From Roseovarius aestuarii (GTDB lineage Bacteria; Pseudomonadota; Alphaproteobacteria; Rhodobacterales; Rhodobacteraceae), in the NCBI RefSeq assembly GCF_019966515.1, contig NZ_JAIMIB010000008.1:62001-126000 (forward strand): a DNA stretch of 64,000 nucleotides, read 5' to 3'. This document shows, one piece after another, positions 1 through 8,987 of the stretch (position 1 is the first letter of the stretch; each line of letters begins with the position of its first letter). The translations under genes and the position numbers were made by a program. A model generated the notes under the pieces. The model was not told the DNA's origin and made no database searches. It was given only the letters and a program-made list of their open reading frames with translations.

Positions 1-1869
1 CTGGATAAGCGTCTGACTGACCGAAAGGCCCAATCCCGTGCCCTCGCCCAGCTTGGTGGTAAAAAACGGATCGAACACGGTTTTCAGCTTTTCCTCGGCA
101 ATGCCAGGCCCGGTGTCCGCTATGACGAGCTGAGCGCCCGACAGCCCGTCGCGCGCGGTGGTTGAGATACCAATTTCCAGAGCGCCGCTGCCCTGCATCG
201 CCTGAACCGCGTTGACGATGAGGTTGATGATCACCTGCTGTAACTCACCAGGATTAATCCGCACCGGCGGAGCTTCGGCTCGGCTGATCGATACCTCGAC
301 ATCGCCCTTGGTGATCACGTGATCCACCAGCACCAGACAATCGTCCAGCACTCCGGCGATATCGACGCTTTCCTCAAACGTGCCAAATTCCGTAGGGCGG
401 GCAAATTGTAGCAGCTTGCCGACAATGGCATTGATCCTGCCCACCTGCTGATCAATCAGCGCCAGTTCTGTCATTACCGGCTGTGCCCCGTCGCCTAACG
501 TCTGGCGGATCACATCGACATTACCCTGGATGACCGCGACCGGGTTGTTGATCTCGTGTGCGACCCCGGCGGTGATTTCCCCGATCGAGGCCAGCTTTTC
601 GCTCATCACCAGTTGCTGATAGGTGGCTTCGAGTTTTTCATTGGCCTCACGCAACTCTGCGGTGCGTTCATTGACACGTACATTCAGTTCATCCGCCCAG
701 TCGCGCAGCTTGCGGTCGCGCTCCTGTACCTGATCCAGAAGCGTATCGAGGTGCGCCGCAACGGTGCCGATCTCATCCTTTGATGCCACGGGTCCGATGC
801 GGGCCCCCAACTCGCCGGTTTCGACCTTTTCCATGGTTTTGGTCATGCGTTCCAGCGGCGAAAATATCCCTCCTGCCAGTCGCAGAAAAAGCGGGACCGT
901 CAATGCCAGGATCAAGGCAAAGGCGGCAAATATCAGGATATAGGCGCTGCGTTTGGCGGCGGTGAACGGGGCCTCCAGAAAACCCACATAGAGCATTCCC
1001 ACCCGATCCCCGAAGCTGTCGATCAACGGCAGATAACCCGAGATATACCATTCATTGACCACGAAAGCGCTATCGAGCCAGGTCAGCCCCTCGTCCAGCA
1101 CCTTGCCGCGCACTGCGGCCGATACACGGGTACCCAATGCGCGTGAGCCCTCGAACAGCCGGACATTGGTCGACACCCGCACATCTTCAAGAAACAGCGT
1201 CGCCGTGCCCAGCCGGTCACCTTCTGCGCCGTCGGAATGGTAGACCAGCGCGTTGATGGTATCGATGAAATCAAGATTGCGGTTGAGAAGAACACCGCCC
1301 ACCAGCACGCCTAACCGCCCCGGAACACGCACATCCGTGGCGGTGTGCACCACCATGCCTCGGTCCTCAACTGTGCGGTCGGTGGGCACTGCGGCTTCGG
1401 TTTCGATCAGGGGCAGGCGTGCCTTTTTGGCTAGGTCCGGCGCAAGTGCGGCCAGATCTTCGCCTGAGAAGATGTCGATTTCACTGCCGCTTTTGCCCCC
1501 TGCTGCAGCCCTGATGACCGGCCAGGTGGCTGCGACCTCCCGCGCCTTTCCAAGCGGCAGGTAATAGAGGAAGTCCAGCTGTAAAATCTCGCGCTGTTTT
1601 TCAAGATACGCGGTAAACCCCTCATTGGGCAGCGCGGCCGCCGATTGGAAATCAACGGATCTGGCCAGGCTTTCCACATCACCGCCGGTGGTCACGAGGA
1701 TCTGCTGCATGTATTGCTCGGCGATGCGCAGATCGCTTGCCACGTTGGCGATCAACACGTCGTCATAGTTTGCCGACCAGCGGCTGATTGCAAGCACAAG
1801 CAAGAGCGGCATCAACACCACAAGGGGCAGCAGCGCCAATATAAGTAATCTGAGGCGAACGGAATTCAT
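1..1869 (-). CDS. Sensor histidine kinase, cache/HAMP type (3' end off window)
   Basis: The frame is open from an ATG at 1869 to the window edge without a stop (623 codons visible). The protein starts with a membrane segment at about residues 5-25. An extracytoplasmic sensor region of cache type, a second membrane segment near residue 300 and a HAMP-like linker follow. A coiled-coil stretch (NERTAELREANEKLEATYQQL) leads into the HisKA box GVAHEINNPVAV, with phospho-acceptor His438. N box NLIVNAVQ, G1 DTGPGIAEE and G2 GEGTGLGLS are all present, so the kinase core looks intact. The cognate regulator probably lies to the left, outside the window. The ligand cannot be told from sequence. Confidence 0.9.
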   Translation of the reverse strand, partial: MNSVRLRLLILALLPLVVLMPLLLVLAISRWSANYDDVLIANVASDLRIAEQYMQQILVTTGGDVESLARSVDFQSAAALPNEGFTAYLEKQREILQLDFLYYLPLGKAREVAATWPVIRAAAGGKSGSEIDIFSGEDLAALAPDLAKKARLPLIETEAAVPTDRTVEDRGMVVHTATDVRVPGRLGVLVGGVLLNRNLDFIDTINALVYHSDGAEGDRLGTATLFLEDVRVSTNVRLFEGSRALGTRVSAAVRGKVLDEGLTWLDSAFVVNEWYISGYLPLIDSFGDRVGMLYVGFLEAPFTAAKRSAYILIFAAFALILALTVPLFLRLAGGIFSPLERMTKTMEKVETGELGARIGPVASKDEIGTVAAHLDTLLDQVQERDRKLRDWADELNVRVNERTAELREANEKLEATYQQLVMSEKLASIGEITAGVAHEINNPVAVIQGNVDVIRQTLGDGAQPVMTELALIDQQVGRINAIVGKLLQFARPTEFGTFEESVDIAGVLDDCLVLVDHVITKGDVEVSISRAEAPPVRINPGELQQVIINLIVNAVQAMQGSGALEIGISTTARDGLSGAQLVIADTGPGIAEEKLKTVFDPFFTTKLGEGTGLGLSVSQTLIQ

Positions 1870-1949
1870 CGGGCAGGGGACTCGACTGTCATTGCCCCAA
1901 GCTTATCGCCAAGCCGCGCGCCGGGCAAATCACATGCGCAGGTGTCGTG

Positions 1950-2675
1950 TCAGCCGGGGTGATGCAGCTGCGTATCGCCAACGACAAACTGATGTCGTTG
2001 ACGCAGGGTCTCACAATGCGCCCGCACCAGTTTGGGTGTCAGCATCAGGTGCCAGGTCTGGCTGGCAATCGGGGCAGGTTGCGCGAAACCGGCGCAATCC
2101 AGCACCGCCACGTTGGCGCCGTGATCCGGATGCCGGACAGAGCTGTAGCGGATCGCCTGGCAGCCTGTCGCGCGCGCTTGATCTGCCAGATCCAAACAGT
2201 CGCCGTAATCATGCGGGTCGTCCCACCGTCCCTGATCCGCCATCTCCGGGGCTATCAGGTCAAGCGCGGCGGTCGTCCTGATATCTGCCATAACTGCCGT
2301 ATGCTCCACCGGCCAGCGCGGCAGGGGCGTGTCGGCGGAGGCCGCGAAAAAGCGCAGATTACCCCAGATGCTTTCAGCCACGGCGGTCATTACCTTTTCC
2401 GAGCCATACCAGACGCCGGGGGTCGTCCCTGCCCGGCGAAACCGAGAGGCCCTCGGATAGCGGCCATAGCGGAAGGGTGACCAGAATTGATAATCCAGAT
2501 GCTGACAGGGGGTGGGAACCGGTGGTTTGGCTGCTTCCAGCACCTCTTCCAGCACGGATTGTTCCTCGTCGGTATCGACAATCCGCATGGTCGAGGCGCG
2601 GTATTGCCCTTCGATCACACGCCAGAGATTGGCGCGATAGGGCGGGAAGCTGTCAGGTAGGCGCACGGGCGGCAT
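1950..2675 (-). CDS. RES-domain toxin of a RES/Xre toxin-antitoxin pair
   Basis: 241 aa, of usual length for a RES protein. The family is named for conserved Arg, Glu and Ser. Visible candidates are Arg19 in LWRV near the N terminus and Glu101 in TAVAESIWG. Family members act as NAD+-degrading toxins that cause growth arrest; that activity is inferred here, not seen. The gene overlaps the upstream antitoxin by 23 bp, which is the normal order (antitoxin first) and implies translational coupling. Start chosen: the ATG at 2675 inside the antitoxin 3' end. No frame disruption was seen, so the toxin is probably functional. Confidence 0.85.
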   Translation of the reverse strand: MPPVRLPDSFPPYRANLWRVIEGQYRASTMRIVDTDEEQSVLEEVLEAAKPPVPTPCQHLDYQFWSPFRYGRYPRASRFRRAGTTPGVWYGSEKVMTAVAESIWGNLRFFAASADTPLPRWPVEHTAVMADIRTTAALDLIAPEMADQGRWDDPHDYGDCLDLADQARATGCQAIRYSSVRHPDHGANVAVLDCAGFAQPAPIASQTWHLMLTPKLVRAHCETLRQRHQFVVGDTQLHHPG

Positions 2676-3033
2676 CGAGGTAATTCATCACCGTCACCAG
2701 CCCGGTGGCCTGTGCCAGCATTTTGCGTGGAACGCCGTTCAGATCGTCATTGCCGTTTCCCATCCAGCCACGGATCGTATCCGGGTCTGCACCGGCAATG
2801 GTGTCGAGAGAGCGGAAAATGCGGATAATACAGGTCGCCAGCTCAAAGGGCTTGCCCTGCAGGGCATATCCACCGCCCTTCATGCGTGAAACCGTGGCCT
2901 CACTCACGCCGATGGCCTGCGCCAGATCGCGTTGGGACAAGCCCAATTCCTGAGCCGCGTTGAAGGCAGCTTTGGCAACGACACGACCTGGTTCAGGATT
3001 TATGTTGTCTATACGTTCAGCAAGCGCGTTCAT
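2653..3033 (-). CDS. Xre/MbcA/ParS-type antitoxin (DUF2384)
   Basis: 126 aa. An N-terminal helix-turn-helix (LSQRDLAQAIGVSEATVSRMKGG region, about residues 32-55) should bind the promoter of the pair. The C-terminal half (IRIFRSLDTIAGADPDTIRGWM, then ATGLVTVMNYLDAAR) matches the toxin-binding domain found next to RES toxins. The partner is the RES gene that starts inside its 3' end. It is probably autoregulatory: the AT-rich 5' flank has TATATA-type elements that could form the promoter and operator. The function is inferred from family and context. Confidence 0.85.
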   Translation of the reverse strand: MNALAERIDNINPEPGRVVAKAAFNAAQELGLSQRDLAQAIGVSEATVSRMKGGGYALQGKPFELATCIIRIFRSLDTIAGADPDTIRGWMGNGNDDLNGVPRKMLAQATGLVTVMNYLDAARAPT

Positions 3034-3110
3034 TCAAAAACCTTTCTACAGAAATTTATATAGCATATATTTCCAAGGAATTCAATATTTGCCTCGTTAC
3101 CCCGGCATAT
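3034..3110 (-). promoter_or_regulatory. Likely promoter/operator region of the RES/Xre pair
   Basis: This is a locally AT-rich stretch in otherwise GC-rich DNA, immediately 5' of the antitoxin. Read on the minus strand it has TTGGAA followed by TATGCTATAT and an SD-like AGAAAGG before the ATG. No precise operator palindrome could be fixed by eye. Confidence 0.35.
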
Positions 3111-3215
3111 CAAGTATGGGAATTACATTTACGTCTCACTGCCCGAGGAGGCGGCCGGAGGCCAACGACGAGATATCCGGTGCGCGCGCAGCGCACTCAA
3201 TCTGTTAATGGAAGT

Positions 3216-4094
3216 TCAGTCAGCCAGCGATAAAGTGTGTTCGCGCAGCCAAGTCATGAAACCACGCGGATCGGTTTCCAGCATCTTCATGCGCTCGTCA
3301 CTGACAGGCTCGCCGACCACGGGTTTTTGCGGTTTGTTGCAGCTGTGAACGACCTCATGCAGCAGCAAACCCTGTCGTAACGTGGCGGAAATCCGGTTGG
3401 CCATCTGGTACCAGCGCGAATTGGCGCCCGGAAAATAGATCGGCACGACCTTGGCGCCCGACCGGCGGATCATCTGTGCGGTAAACACATTCCACTCCCG
3501 CTCGATCGCGGGGCCGAACAAAGTGTCTGATGACGCGACCACGCCGGAGGGGAAAACACTGATCAACCCGCCTTCTTTAAGGTGTGCCATCGCCTTGGCG
3601 CGCATCTCAACGGATTTACGCTGCGCGTCCGGTTCATGCGGGAAGGGAACAGAAATCATATACGAGGCCGCTACCTCATCAATGCCGGTCAGAAGCGCAC
3701 GGGTCAGGATCTTGTAGTCATTGCGTCGCTGGCCAATCAGATCGGCGAGGATCATCCCGTCTACCAGCCCGTGCGGATGGTTCGACACCGCCACCACCGG
3801 GCCGGTTGGCGGAATGTTTTTCACCTCAGCATCAGGCGTTTCCAGATCAATGCCCATCGTGCCCAGGGCCGCCCGCCAGAACGCCTGGCCTGTTGGGGCG
3901 CCACGCTTTTCAAATTTGCGGATCATCCGGATGATCGTGATCTTGCCGGTCATCCATTCAATCGTGCGAATGATCAGCGACGTGACCGGAGTGTCAAAGG
4001 AATTGGCGTAAGTCAGGCTGCGGCGGTCATAGGTGGTGAAATTCACCTCTTCGCCGGATGCATCAAACCCGCTGTCCTGCTGCTTTTGCACCAA
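3216..4094 (-). CDS. Lysophospholipid acyltransferase-family protein
   Basis: 292 aa. The motif SNHPHGLVDGMIL around residue 105 matches the NH-P-x-G-x-x-D block (His-x5-Asp) of the PlsC/hemolysin-like acyltransferase subgroup. Further downstream are FPSGVVAS (the FPxG substrate block) and VPIYFPGANSRWY, both typical of this family. It would transfer an acyl chain to a lysolipid or ornithine-lipid precursor at the inner membrane; the substrate is unknown. It is the last gene of the chvI-chvG-hprK-rapZ-EIIA-HPr run, 44 bp after HPr, so it may be co-transcribed with this envelope-signalling operon. Confidence 0.8.
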   Translation of the reverse strand: MVQKQQDSGFDASGEEVNFTTYDRRSLTYANSFDTPVTSLIIRTIEWMTGKITIIRMIRKFEKRGAPTGQAFWRAALGTMGIDLETPDAEVKNIPPTGPVVAVSNHPHGLVDGMILADLIGQRRNDYKILTRALLTGIDEVAASYMISVPFPHEPDAQRKSVEMRAKAMAHLKEGGLISVFPSGVVASSDTLFGPAIEREWNVFTAQMIRRSGAKVVPIYFPGANSRWYQMANRISATLRQGLLLHEVVHSCNKPQKPVVGEPVSDERMKMLETDPRGFMTWLREHTLSLAD

Positions 4095-4138
4095 AAGGTC
4101 TGCCCCTGTTTCCCCGCCTGCCGCGCTCAGGCGCGCCG

Positions 4139-4417
4139 TTACATGTCTTCGCCAAACCGGTCGGCGATAAGGGCTTCGACGGCATTGGCCATCGCCTCTG
4201 CATCGGGCCCGGAGATTTGCACGTCAATAGTGGTTCCTTTCGATGCTGCCAACATCAAAAGCCCCATGATACTATCGGCACCGGTGGACAAGCCATTCTG
4301 TGACACTTCCGCCGTAGCGTCAAACCCTTCCGCCACTTCCACCAGCTTGGCGGCGGCGCGGGCATGCAGCCCCTTTTCATTCACGATTTTCAGCTGCCGT
4401 GTAATCATTTCTGACAT
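4139..4417 (-). CDS. ptsH: HPr phosphocarrier protein
   Basis: 92 aa, the full length for HPr. The active-site histidine is His18 in KGLHARAAAK. The HprK regulatory serine is Ser49 in ADSIMGLLML. Both key residues are kept, so the protein can be phosphorylated by enzyme I and by the HPr kinase encoded four genes upstream. It lies 6 bp after the EIIA gene, in the same operon. With no sugar permease nearby the likely role is regulatory, as for alphaproteobacterial nitrogen-type PTS chains (family knowledge). Confidence 0.95.
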   Translation of the reverse strand: MSEMITRQLKIVNEKGLHARAAAKLVEVAEGFDATAEVSQNGLSTGADSIMGLLMLAASKGTTIDVQISGPDAEAMANAVEALIADRFGEDM

Positions 4418-4423
4418 GGATCG

Positions 4424-4816
4424 TTATTCCGCCGTTACATTATGGCTGTCTATATATTTGCGCCCCGCATCCAATGCGGCACGCACGGCCTCGGGGACCG
4501 TCAGGTGGCGGCTCTTGGCCAACTTGATCAACATCGGCAGATTGGCGCCATAGAGAATACGGCGGTTTTCCGGCGCGCAGGCCCGAAGTGACAGGTTAGA
4601 TGGCGAGCCGCCAAACAGATCAACCACGATCACGACCCCCTCACCGGTATCCACCTCATTCGCCGCGATGCAGATCTCGGCCTCTTTTGCCGCGCGATCA
4701 TGCTCACCCTCTATGATAATTGCCCGTACGCCCTGTTGGGCACCAACTACATGTTCGATGGCCCGCAGATACTCCGGCGCGAGCCCGCCATGTGCCACGA
4801 TCACAATACCGATCAC
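4424..4816 (-). CDS. PTS EIIA, mannose/fructose-type domain protein
   Basis: 130 aa, a stand-alone EIIA(Man) domain. The phosphorylated histidine is His9 in [10 protein letters not shown] at the N terminus, and [15 protein letters not shown] in mid-protein is the hallmark of the fold. There are no EIIB, EIIC or EIID genes beside it, so it probably acts as the terminal phosphate acceptor of a regulatory PTS chain and not in sugar import. It overlaps rapZ by 4 bp (ATGA), which implies translational coupling. Confidence 0.93.
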   Translation of the reverse strand: MIGIVIVAHGGLAPEYLRAIEHVVGAQQGVRAIIIEGEHDRAAKEAEICIAANEVDTGEGVVIVVDLFGGSPSNLSLRACAPENRRILYGANLPMLIKLAKSRHLTVPEAVRAALDAGRKYIDSHNVTAE

Positions 4817-5751
4817 CGCTTAATCACTCCTTGGTCGTCCCCCAGGGCGTCACCGCCCGCGACCTGCCTGGCGGGTTCCGTTGCCCGCCGCTCCAGTTCG
4901 CGATGCCTAATTGACACCTGCCAGCCGCTCTCTGCAAGGGCTTTGGCCAATGTTTCTGCCATTGCGACGCTGCGATGCTGCCCGCCGGTGCAGCCAAATC
5001 CGATCGAGAGGTAAGCCTTGCCTTCTGCCTTGTAGGCGGGCAGCAGCAATCCCGCCAGATCCAGCACCTTGGCACGAAATGGCTCGAACCGTTCATCCTC
5101 CCGAATATACGAGGCAACCGCGTCCACCCGGCCATCAAGGCTGCGTAGACTTTCCTCCCAATAGGGATTGCGCAGAAACCGGCAGTCCAGCACCATGTCC
5201 AACCCCCGGGGCAGACCGCGCTTGTAGGAAAACGACTGCACTGAAACTGACAGATCGCTGCCTTTTCTGGCGCTGAACCACAATTCCAACTCGGTTCGCA
5301 GGTCGTGTGGTGACATCTCGGATGTGTCGATCAGATGGTCGGCGCGCGCTCGGATCGGCACCAACAAGTCAAATTCTCGTGCAATCCCGATATCGGGCGT
5401 TTCCGCCGGAGCCAGCGGGTGACGGCGCCGTGTCTCGGAAAACCGTCTGAGCAGCACATCGGCGCTGCAATCCAGGTAGAGCACCTGCATCGGCACCGGG
5501 CTCAGCCCGCCCATGCTGTCGATCACTTCGATCAGTGCATTGGTCGAAAAATCCCTGTTTCGGGTGTCGACGCCAAGCGCCATAGGTTTGTCCGGCACCG
5601 GCCCGTCCAGCAAGCGGGGCAGCAGCGACAGGGGCAGGTTGTCGATTGCCTCATAACCCATATCCTCAAGCGCCCGAATGGCCGAACTGCGTCCGGCCCC
5701 GGAAGGACCGGTCACAAGAACGAGGCGGTTTGCGGCGTGTGCCTGCGTCAT
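4813..5751 (-). CDS. rapZ: RapZ-family nucleotide-binding protein
   Basis: 312 aa. The Walker A motif GPSGAGRSS is at residues 15-23, and the C-terminal block [12 protein letters not shown] is the signature of the RapZ (YvcJ/UPF0042) family. In enterobacteria RapZ is an RNase E adapter controlling GlcN6P synthase mRNA; in other phyla the role is less clear. Its place between hprK and EIIA/HPr is the conserved alphaproteobacterial arrangement. It starts 12 bp after the hprK stop. Confidence 0.95.
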   Translation of the reverse strand: MTQAHAANRLVLVTGPSGAGRSSAIRALEDMGYEAIDNLPLSLLPRLLDGPVPDKPMALGVDTRNRDFSTNALIEVIDSMGGLSPVPMQVLYLDCSADVLLRRFSETRRRHPLAPAETPDIGIAREFDLLVPIRARADHLIDTSEMSPHDLRTELELWFSARKGSDLSVSVQSFSYKRGLPRGLDMVLDCRFLRNPYWEESLRSLDGRVDAVASYIREDERFEPFRAKVLDLAGLLLPAYKAEGKAYLSIGFGCTGGQHRSVAMAETLAKALAESGWQVSIRHRELERRATEPARQVAGGDALGDDQGVIKR

Positions 5752-5763
5752 GGCGGGTGTCCT

Positions 5764-6216
5764 TCAGGAGATGCGTCCATGTTCAAGATATGACAGGATG
5801 GCCGCAGGGAAATGGGGCATGGCGACTTTTCTTAGCAGCGGAAGCGTGACCCCCAATAGTGCTTCTTCCCGCTGGGGGGGTAAGCGCTCGGTCTCCTCGG
5901 TGTCCATGTCGATGATCAGAGCTAGGGGAGTCGGCCCCGCCGGGGCCGCGGCGAGAATGCCTACGCCCCGCGCCTCGATCTTGCCGCGAATGCTTTGGGG
6001 AACGTCGGCGATGAGTATGTCGCCCGTGCGCCTGATCGTCGTGCGGTCATCCGCCACCAGTTGCGCCCCCAGAGCAATCAGTTGCAGTGCCAGGGTGGAT
6101 TTGCCACTGCCCGATGCGCCGCGGATCAGCGCCGCGCGCGAGCGATAGGCAATAGTGGTGGCATGCAGCGGCGAGAGTGTGCGTGGGGTATGGGGATCAG
6201 GTGCCGTGGCGATCAC
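5764..6216 (-). CDS. hprK: HPr kinase/phosphorylase, short alphaproteobacterial form
   Basis: About 150 aa, using the GTG start at 6216, 5 bp past the chvG stop. An upstream ATG at 6279 would overlap chvG and add 21 residues with no family likeness. The P-loop is GASGSGKST at about residues 33-41. The protein consists only of the kinase domain and lacks the long N-terminal domain of Firmicute HprK, as is usual in alphaproteobacteria. It should phosphorylate Ser49 of the HPr encoded downstream. It shares an operon with chvI-chvG, which links PTS state to envelope/acid sensing. Confidence 0.9.
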   Translation of the reverse strand: MIATAPDPHTPRTLSPLHATTIAYRSRAALIRGASGSGKSTLALQLIALGAQLVADDRTTIRRTGDILIADVPQSIRGKIEARGVGILAAAPAGPTPLALIIDMDTEETERLPPQREEALLGVTLPLLRKVAMPHFPAAILSYLEHGRIS

Positions 6217-6220
6217 GGGC

Positions 6221-7927
6221 TCAGACCGGCAGGCCCACGACAAAACGCGCGCCCAGAGGGTCCGAGGTGATGTCAGCATCGGTCGGGCGGATGTTTTCCG
6301 CCCAGATCACGCCGTCATGCGCCTCGACAATCTGCTTCGAAATCGCCAGGCCCAGCCCGGAGTTGTTGCCGAAATCGCCTTCGAGTCGCTCCGAATAAAA
6401 ACGCTGGAACACCTTTGTGAGGGCCTGATCCGGAATGCCGGGTCCGGTATCTTCAACCACGACCAGCACGCGGTTTTCGCGTTTGCGGGCCCAGAGGCGG
6501 ATTGCATCTCCATCTTCGCAGAAACTGATCGCATTGGTGATCAGGTTGACGAAAACCTGCGCCAGCCGTCCTTCCAGCCCGGTGATCACGATCGGCTGAT
6601 CGGGAAAGTCGGTGATGAAATCGATGCCCTTCTTACTGGCTTCTTCACCCAGGTAATGTCCCAGATTGCTCAGCATGCCGATAAGATCAAAGGCTTCCTG
6701 CTCTTCCTTGACCAGTTCGCTGTCCAGTCGCGAGGCGTTCGAGATGTCGCTGACCAGACGATCCAGTCGCCGCACGTCGTGCTCGATCACTTCCAGCAAT
6801 TTTTCTCGCTGATCATCGCGTTTGGCCACCCGCATAGTGCCCACCGCACTGCGTAGGCTGGCCAGTGGGTTTTTGATTTCATGGGCCACGTCAGCGGCGA
6901 ACTGTTCGTTGCTGTCAATTCGGTGGTACAGTGCCGAAACCATGCCGCGTAACGCCCCGCTCAGACGTCCGATTTCGTCGGGCCTGGCGGTCAGATCAGG
7001 TATGCGGATACGCCCGGCATTGCCGTTGGAATGCTTGCGGTCGCCACCGATTTCCGCCGCAGAGGCCAGATCAGCCAGCGGGTTGGCAATGGTCGAGGCC
7101 AGGATCAGGCTAAGCCCGACACTGACAAGCGTGGCGATCACGAACATCTGTAACACGCGTTCACGCTCCGACGATACGAGGTTATCGATCTCACCCGATG
7201 CACTGACCAGCGCCACCACGGCCACCGGCTTATCCCCTTGCATTACCGGGGTGGAAACGGAAAACACCGTGCCCAGAAGAATATCGCCTGAGGAGACCTG
7301 CGTGCCCTCGGACAACGTTTTTTCGACCAAGGCGCGCGCTTGCTCTTCGATCGAGGGCGGTGTCTGGTTTCTGGAGAAAGATGAGAAGGGTGCCGACACC
7401 ATACCCCAGAGCTGTGACAACGCGTCGGTGATGACGGTGGGCCGCTCTTCGGGTTCGTCGCTGCGTTGCGACTGACCGACGATGTGGCCGGAAACGCGGC
7501 CTCCGGGGTCAAATACATACACTTCGACGCCCGACCGGATATCAAGCCCCTGCAGTGTCTCACCAACATCCACGCCGTCGCCGGTGCCCAAATTGACGGG
7601 TGCATCCGCTGGCAACTGGGCCTCGAATACATCGGCGATCAGTTCCACCTCACCCACAAGGCTGTTGGCGCGTTGCAGTGCGAGGCTGTCACGAGACGAA
7701 TTCAGATAGAGAATGCCCGCGACCAGGACATTGAGGGCGATAAGGTTGAAGGTGACGATCTTGCGCGTCAGTGACGATTCCCTGAGTGAAAACTTGCGCC
7801 GGCGCTCGCGGCGGTAGCGCAGTTCGTCCTCGACATTCTTGGGGGCCACGAAATCGTCGCCCAGAACAACATCACCGTCCCGATGGGGGGTCAGATCGCG
7901 CACGTTCGTCCTCTCGGTCAGGGTCAC
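6221..7927 (-). CDS. chvG: ChvG-type sensor histidine kinase
   Basis: 568 aa. An N-terminal basic cytoplasmic stretch (RYRRERRRKFSLRESS) precedes a first membrane segment near residues 55-75. A periplasmic sensor region of about 180 residues, a second membrane segment and a HAMP (STIANPLADL) follow. The HisKA box FAADVAHEIKNPLASL carries His349. The ATPase part shows NLITNAISF, DTGPGIPDQ and NSGLGLAIS. It starts 2 bp after chvI. The ChvG/ExoS family senses acid or envelope stress and, in rhizobia, is held in check by periplasmic ExoR; no exoR is present in this window. Confidence 0.93.
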   Translation of the reverse strand: MTLTERTNVRDLTPHRDGDVVLGDDFVAPKNVEDELRYRRERRRKFSLRESSLTRKIVTFNLIALNVLVAGILYLNSSRDSLALQRANSLVGEVELIADVFEAQLPADAPVNLGTGDGVDVGETLQGLDIRSGVEVYVFDPGGRVSGHIVGQSQRSDEPEERPTVITDALSQLWGMVSAPFSSFSRNQTPPSIEEQARALVEKTLSEGTQVSSGDILLGTVFSVSTPVMQGDKPVAVVALVSASGEIDNLVSSERERVLQMFVIATLVSVGLSLILASTIANPLADLASAAEIGGDRKHSNGNAGRIRIPDLTARPDEIGRLSGALRGMVSALYHRIDSNEQFAADVAHEIKNPLASLRSAVGTMRVAKRDDQREKLLEVIEHDVRRLDRLVSDISNASRLDSELVKEEQEAFDLIGMLSNLGHYLGEEASKKGIDFITDFPDQPIVITGLEGRLAQVFVNLITNAISFCEDGDAIRLWARKRENRVLVVVEDTGPGIPDQALTKVFQRFYSERLEGDFGNNSGLGLAISKQIVEAHDGVIWAENIRPTDADITSDPLGARFVVGLPV

Positions 7928-7929
7928 AC

Positions 7930-8631
7930 CTACTCTTCGTTATACCGGTACCCGATACCATAGAGCGTTTCGATCGCCGAAAATTCGTCATCGACCATCC
8001 GCAGTTTCTTGCGCAGCCGCTTGATATGACTGTCAATCGTGCGGTCGTCGACATAGACCTGATCGTCATAAGCGACGTCCATTAGCTGATCGCGGGACTT
8101 CACAAAGCCGGGACGCTGTGCCAGTGCCTGCAGCAGCAGGAATTCCGTAACCGTCAGCGAGACATCCTGACCTTTCCAGGCGACCGCGTGCCGCAATGGA
8201 TCCATCCGCAGATCACCGCGTTCGATCACCTTGGTTTCTTCAGTGTCACCGACGACATCTCCTGCCACCGCATCCTGGCGGCGCAACAATGCGCGAATAC
8301 GTTCCACCAGCAGCCGTTGCGAGAAGGGTTTCTTGACGTAATCATCTGCGCCCATGCGCAGGCCAAGGACCTCGTCAATCTCGTCATCCTTCGAGGTCAA
8401 GAAAATGACCGGCATCGAGGATTTCTGCCGCAGCCGCTGCAACAGATCCATTCCGTCCATCCGGGGCATCTTTATATCAAGCACCGCCATATCGGGCAGT
8501 TTCTTGCTGAATGCATCAAACGCCTGCTGGCCGTCATTATAGGTTTCCACCTCGAAACCTTCGGCCTCTAGGGTCATCGAAACCGATGTCAGAATATTCC
8601 TGTCATCGTCCACAAGGGCGATTTTCGACAT
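7930..8631 (-). CDS. chvI: ChvI-type OmpR-family response regulator
   Basis: 233 aa, full length. The receiver has acidic pocket Asp8-10, phospho-acceptor Asp52 in [13 protein letters not shown] and Lys in VKKPF. The C-terminal winged helix shows [17 protein letters not shown]. It is the first gene of the operon, which reads chvI-chvG-hprK-rapZ-EIIA-HPr. The 5' flank is shared with the divergent pckA gene; chvI next to pckA is a conserved alphaproteobacterial arrangement. Confidence 0.95.
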   Translation of the reverse strand: MSKIALVDDDRNILTSVSMTLEAEGFEVETYNDGQQAFDAFSKKLPDMAVLDIKMPRMDGMDLLQRLRQKSSMPVIFLTSKDDEIDEVLGLRMGADDYVKKPFSQRLLVERIRALLRRQDAVAGDVVGDTEETKVIERGDLRMDPLRHAVAWKGQDVSLTVTEFLLLQALAQRPGFVKSRDQLMDVAYDDQVYVDDRTIDSHIKRLRKKLRMVDDEFSAIETLYGIGYRYNEE

Positions 8632-8987
8632 GGGAGCTTTCCTTTTACTGCTTTTGTTACCTGCTTATTTTTTTCGGCATTATGCGCTTTTTTACACTTT
8701 GCAATCAATCCCAAAGTGCGAATCGCCCTGTTTCACTGTCTCAATTGGGACACAAATGTTTTAGGAATGACTAAATTGGCTCACTTTCGTTTACGATGCC
8801 GCAGCTCTGGTTGCGCTAACTTTCGTTTGATTGCGCTAACTTTGCCAAACCGTCCTGTTCAATACCGAAACCGTCATGTTAATAGGCCCGCAAATGGCGG
8901 TACGCATCGCCACACCAGCGCCATTTTCGGCACCTACAACCTTGCGATCCCGCGGTTTGGGCGGGCACGATACAGGAGCAACACCAT
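8632..8987. promoter_or_regulatory. Divergent chvI / pckA control region with direct repeats
   Basis: This is 356 bp without a gene. The 13-mer TTGCGCTAACTTT occurs at 8811-8823 and again at 8831-8843, exactly 20 bp (two helical turns) apart. A related CTCACTTTCGTTT lies at about 8780-8790, and the first 13-mer is also followed by CGTTT. The GCGCTAAC core resembles one half of a LacI-type operator. The DNA near chvI is AT-rich and could hold its promoter. The repeats may be sites for ChvI, or for a regulator of gluconeogenesis acting on pckA; this is inference. Confidence 0.55.

Noticed and set aside
3034..3215. Hairpin GTGCGC/GCGCAC near 3180-3196 as a terminator of the acyltransferase operon
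   Set aside because: The stem is only 6 bp and no T-tract follows on the minus strand; support is too weak to list.
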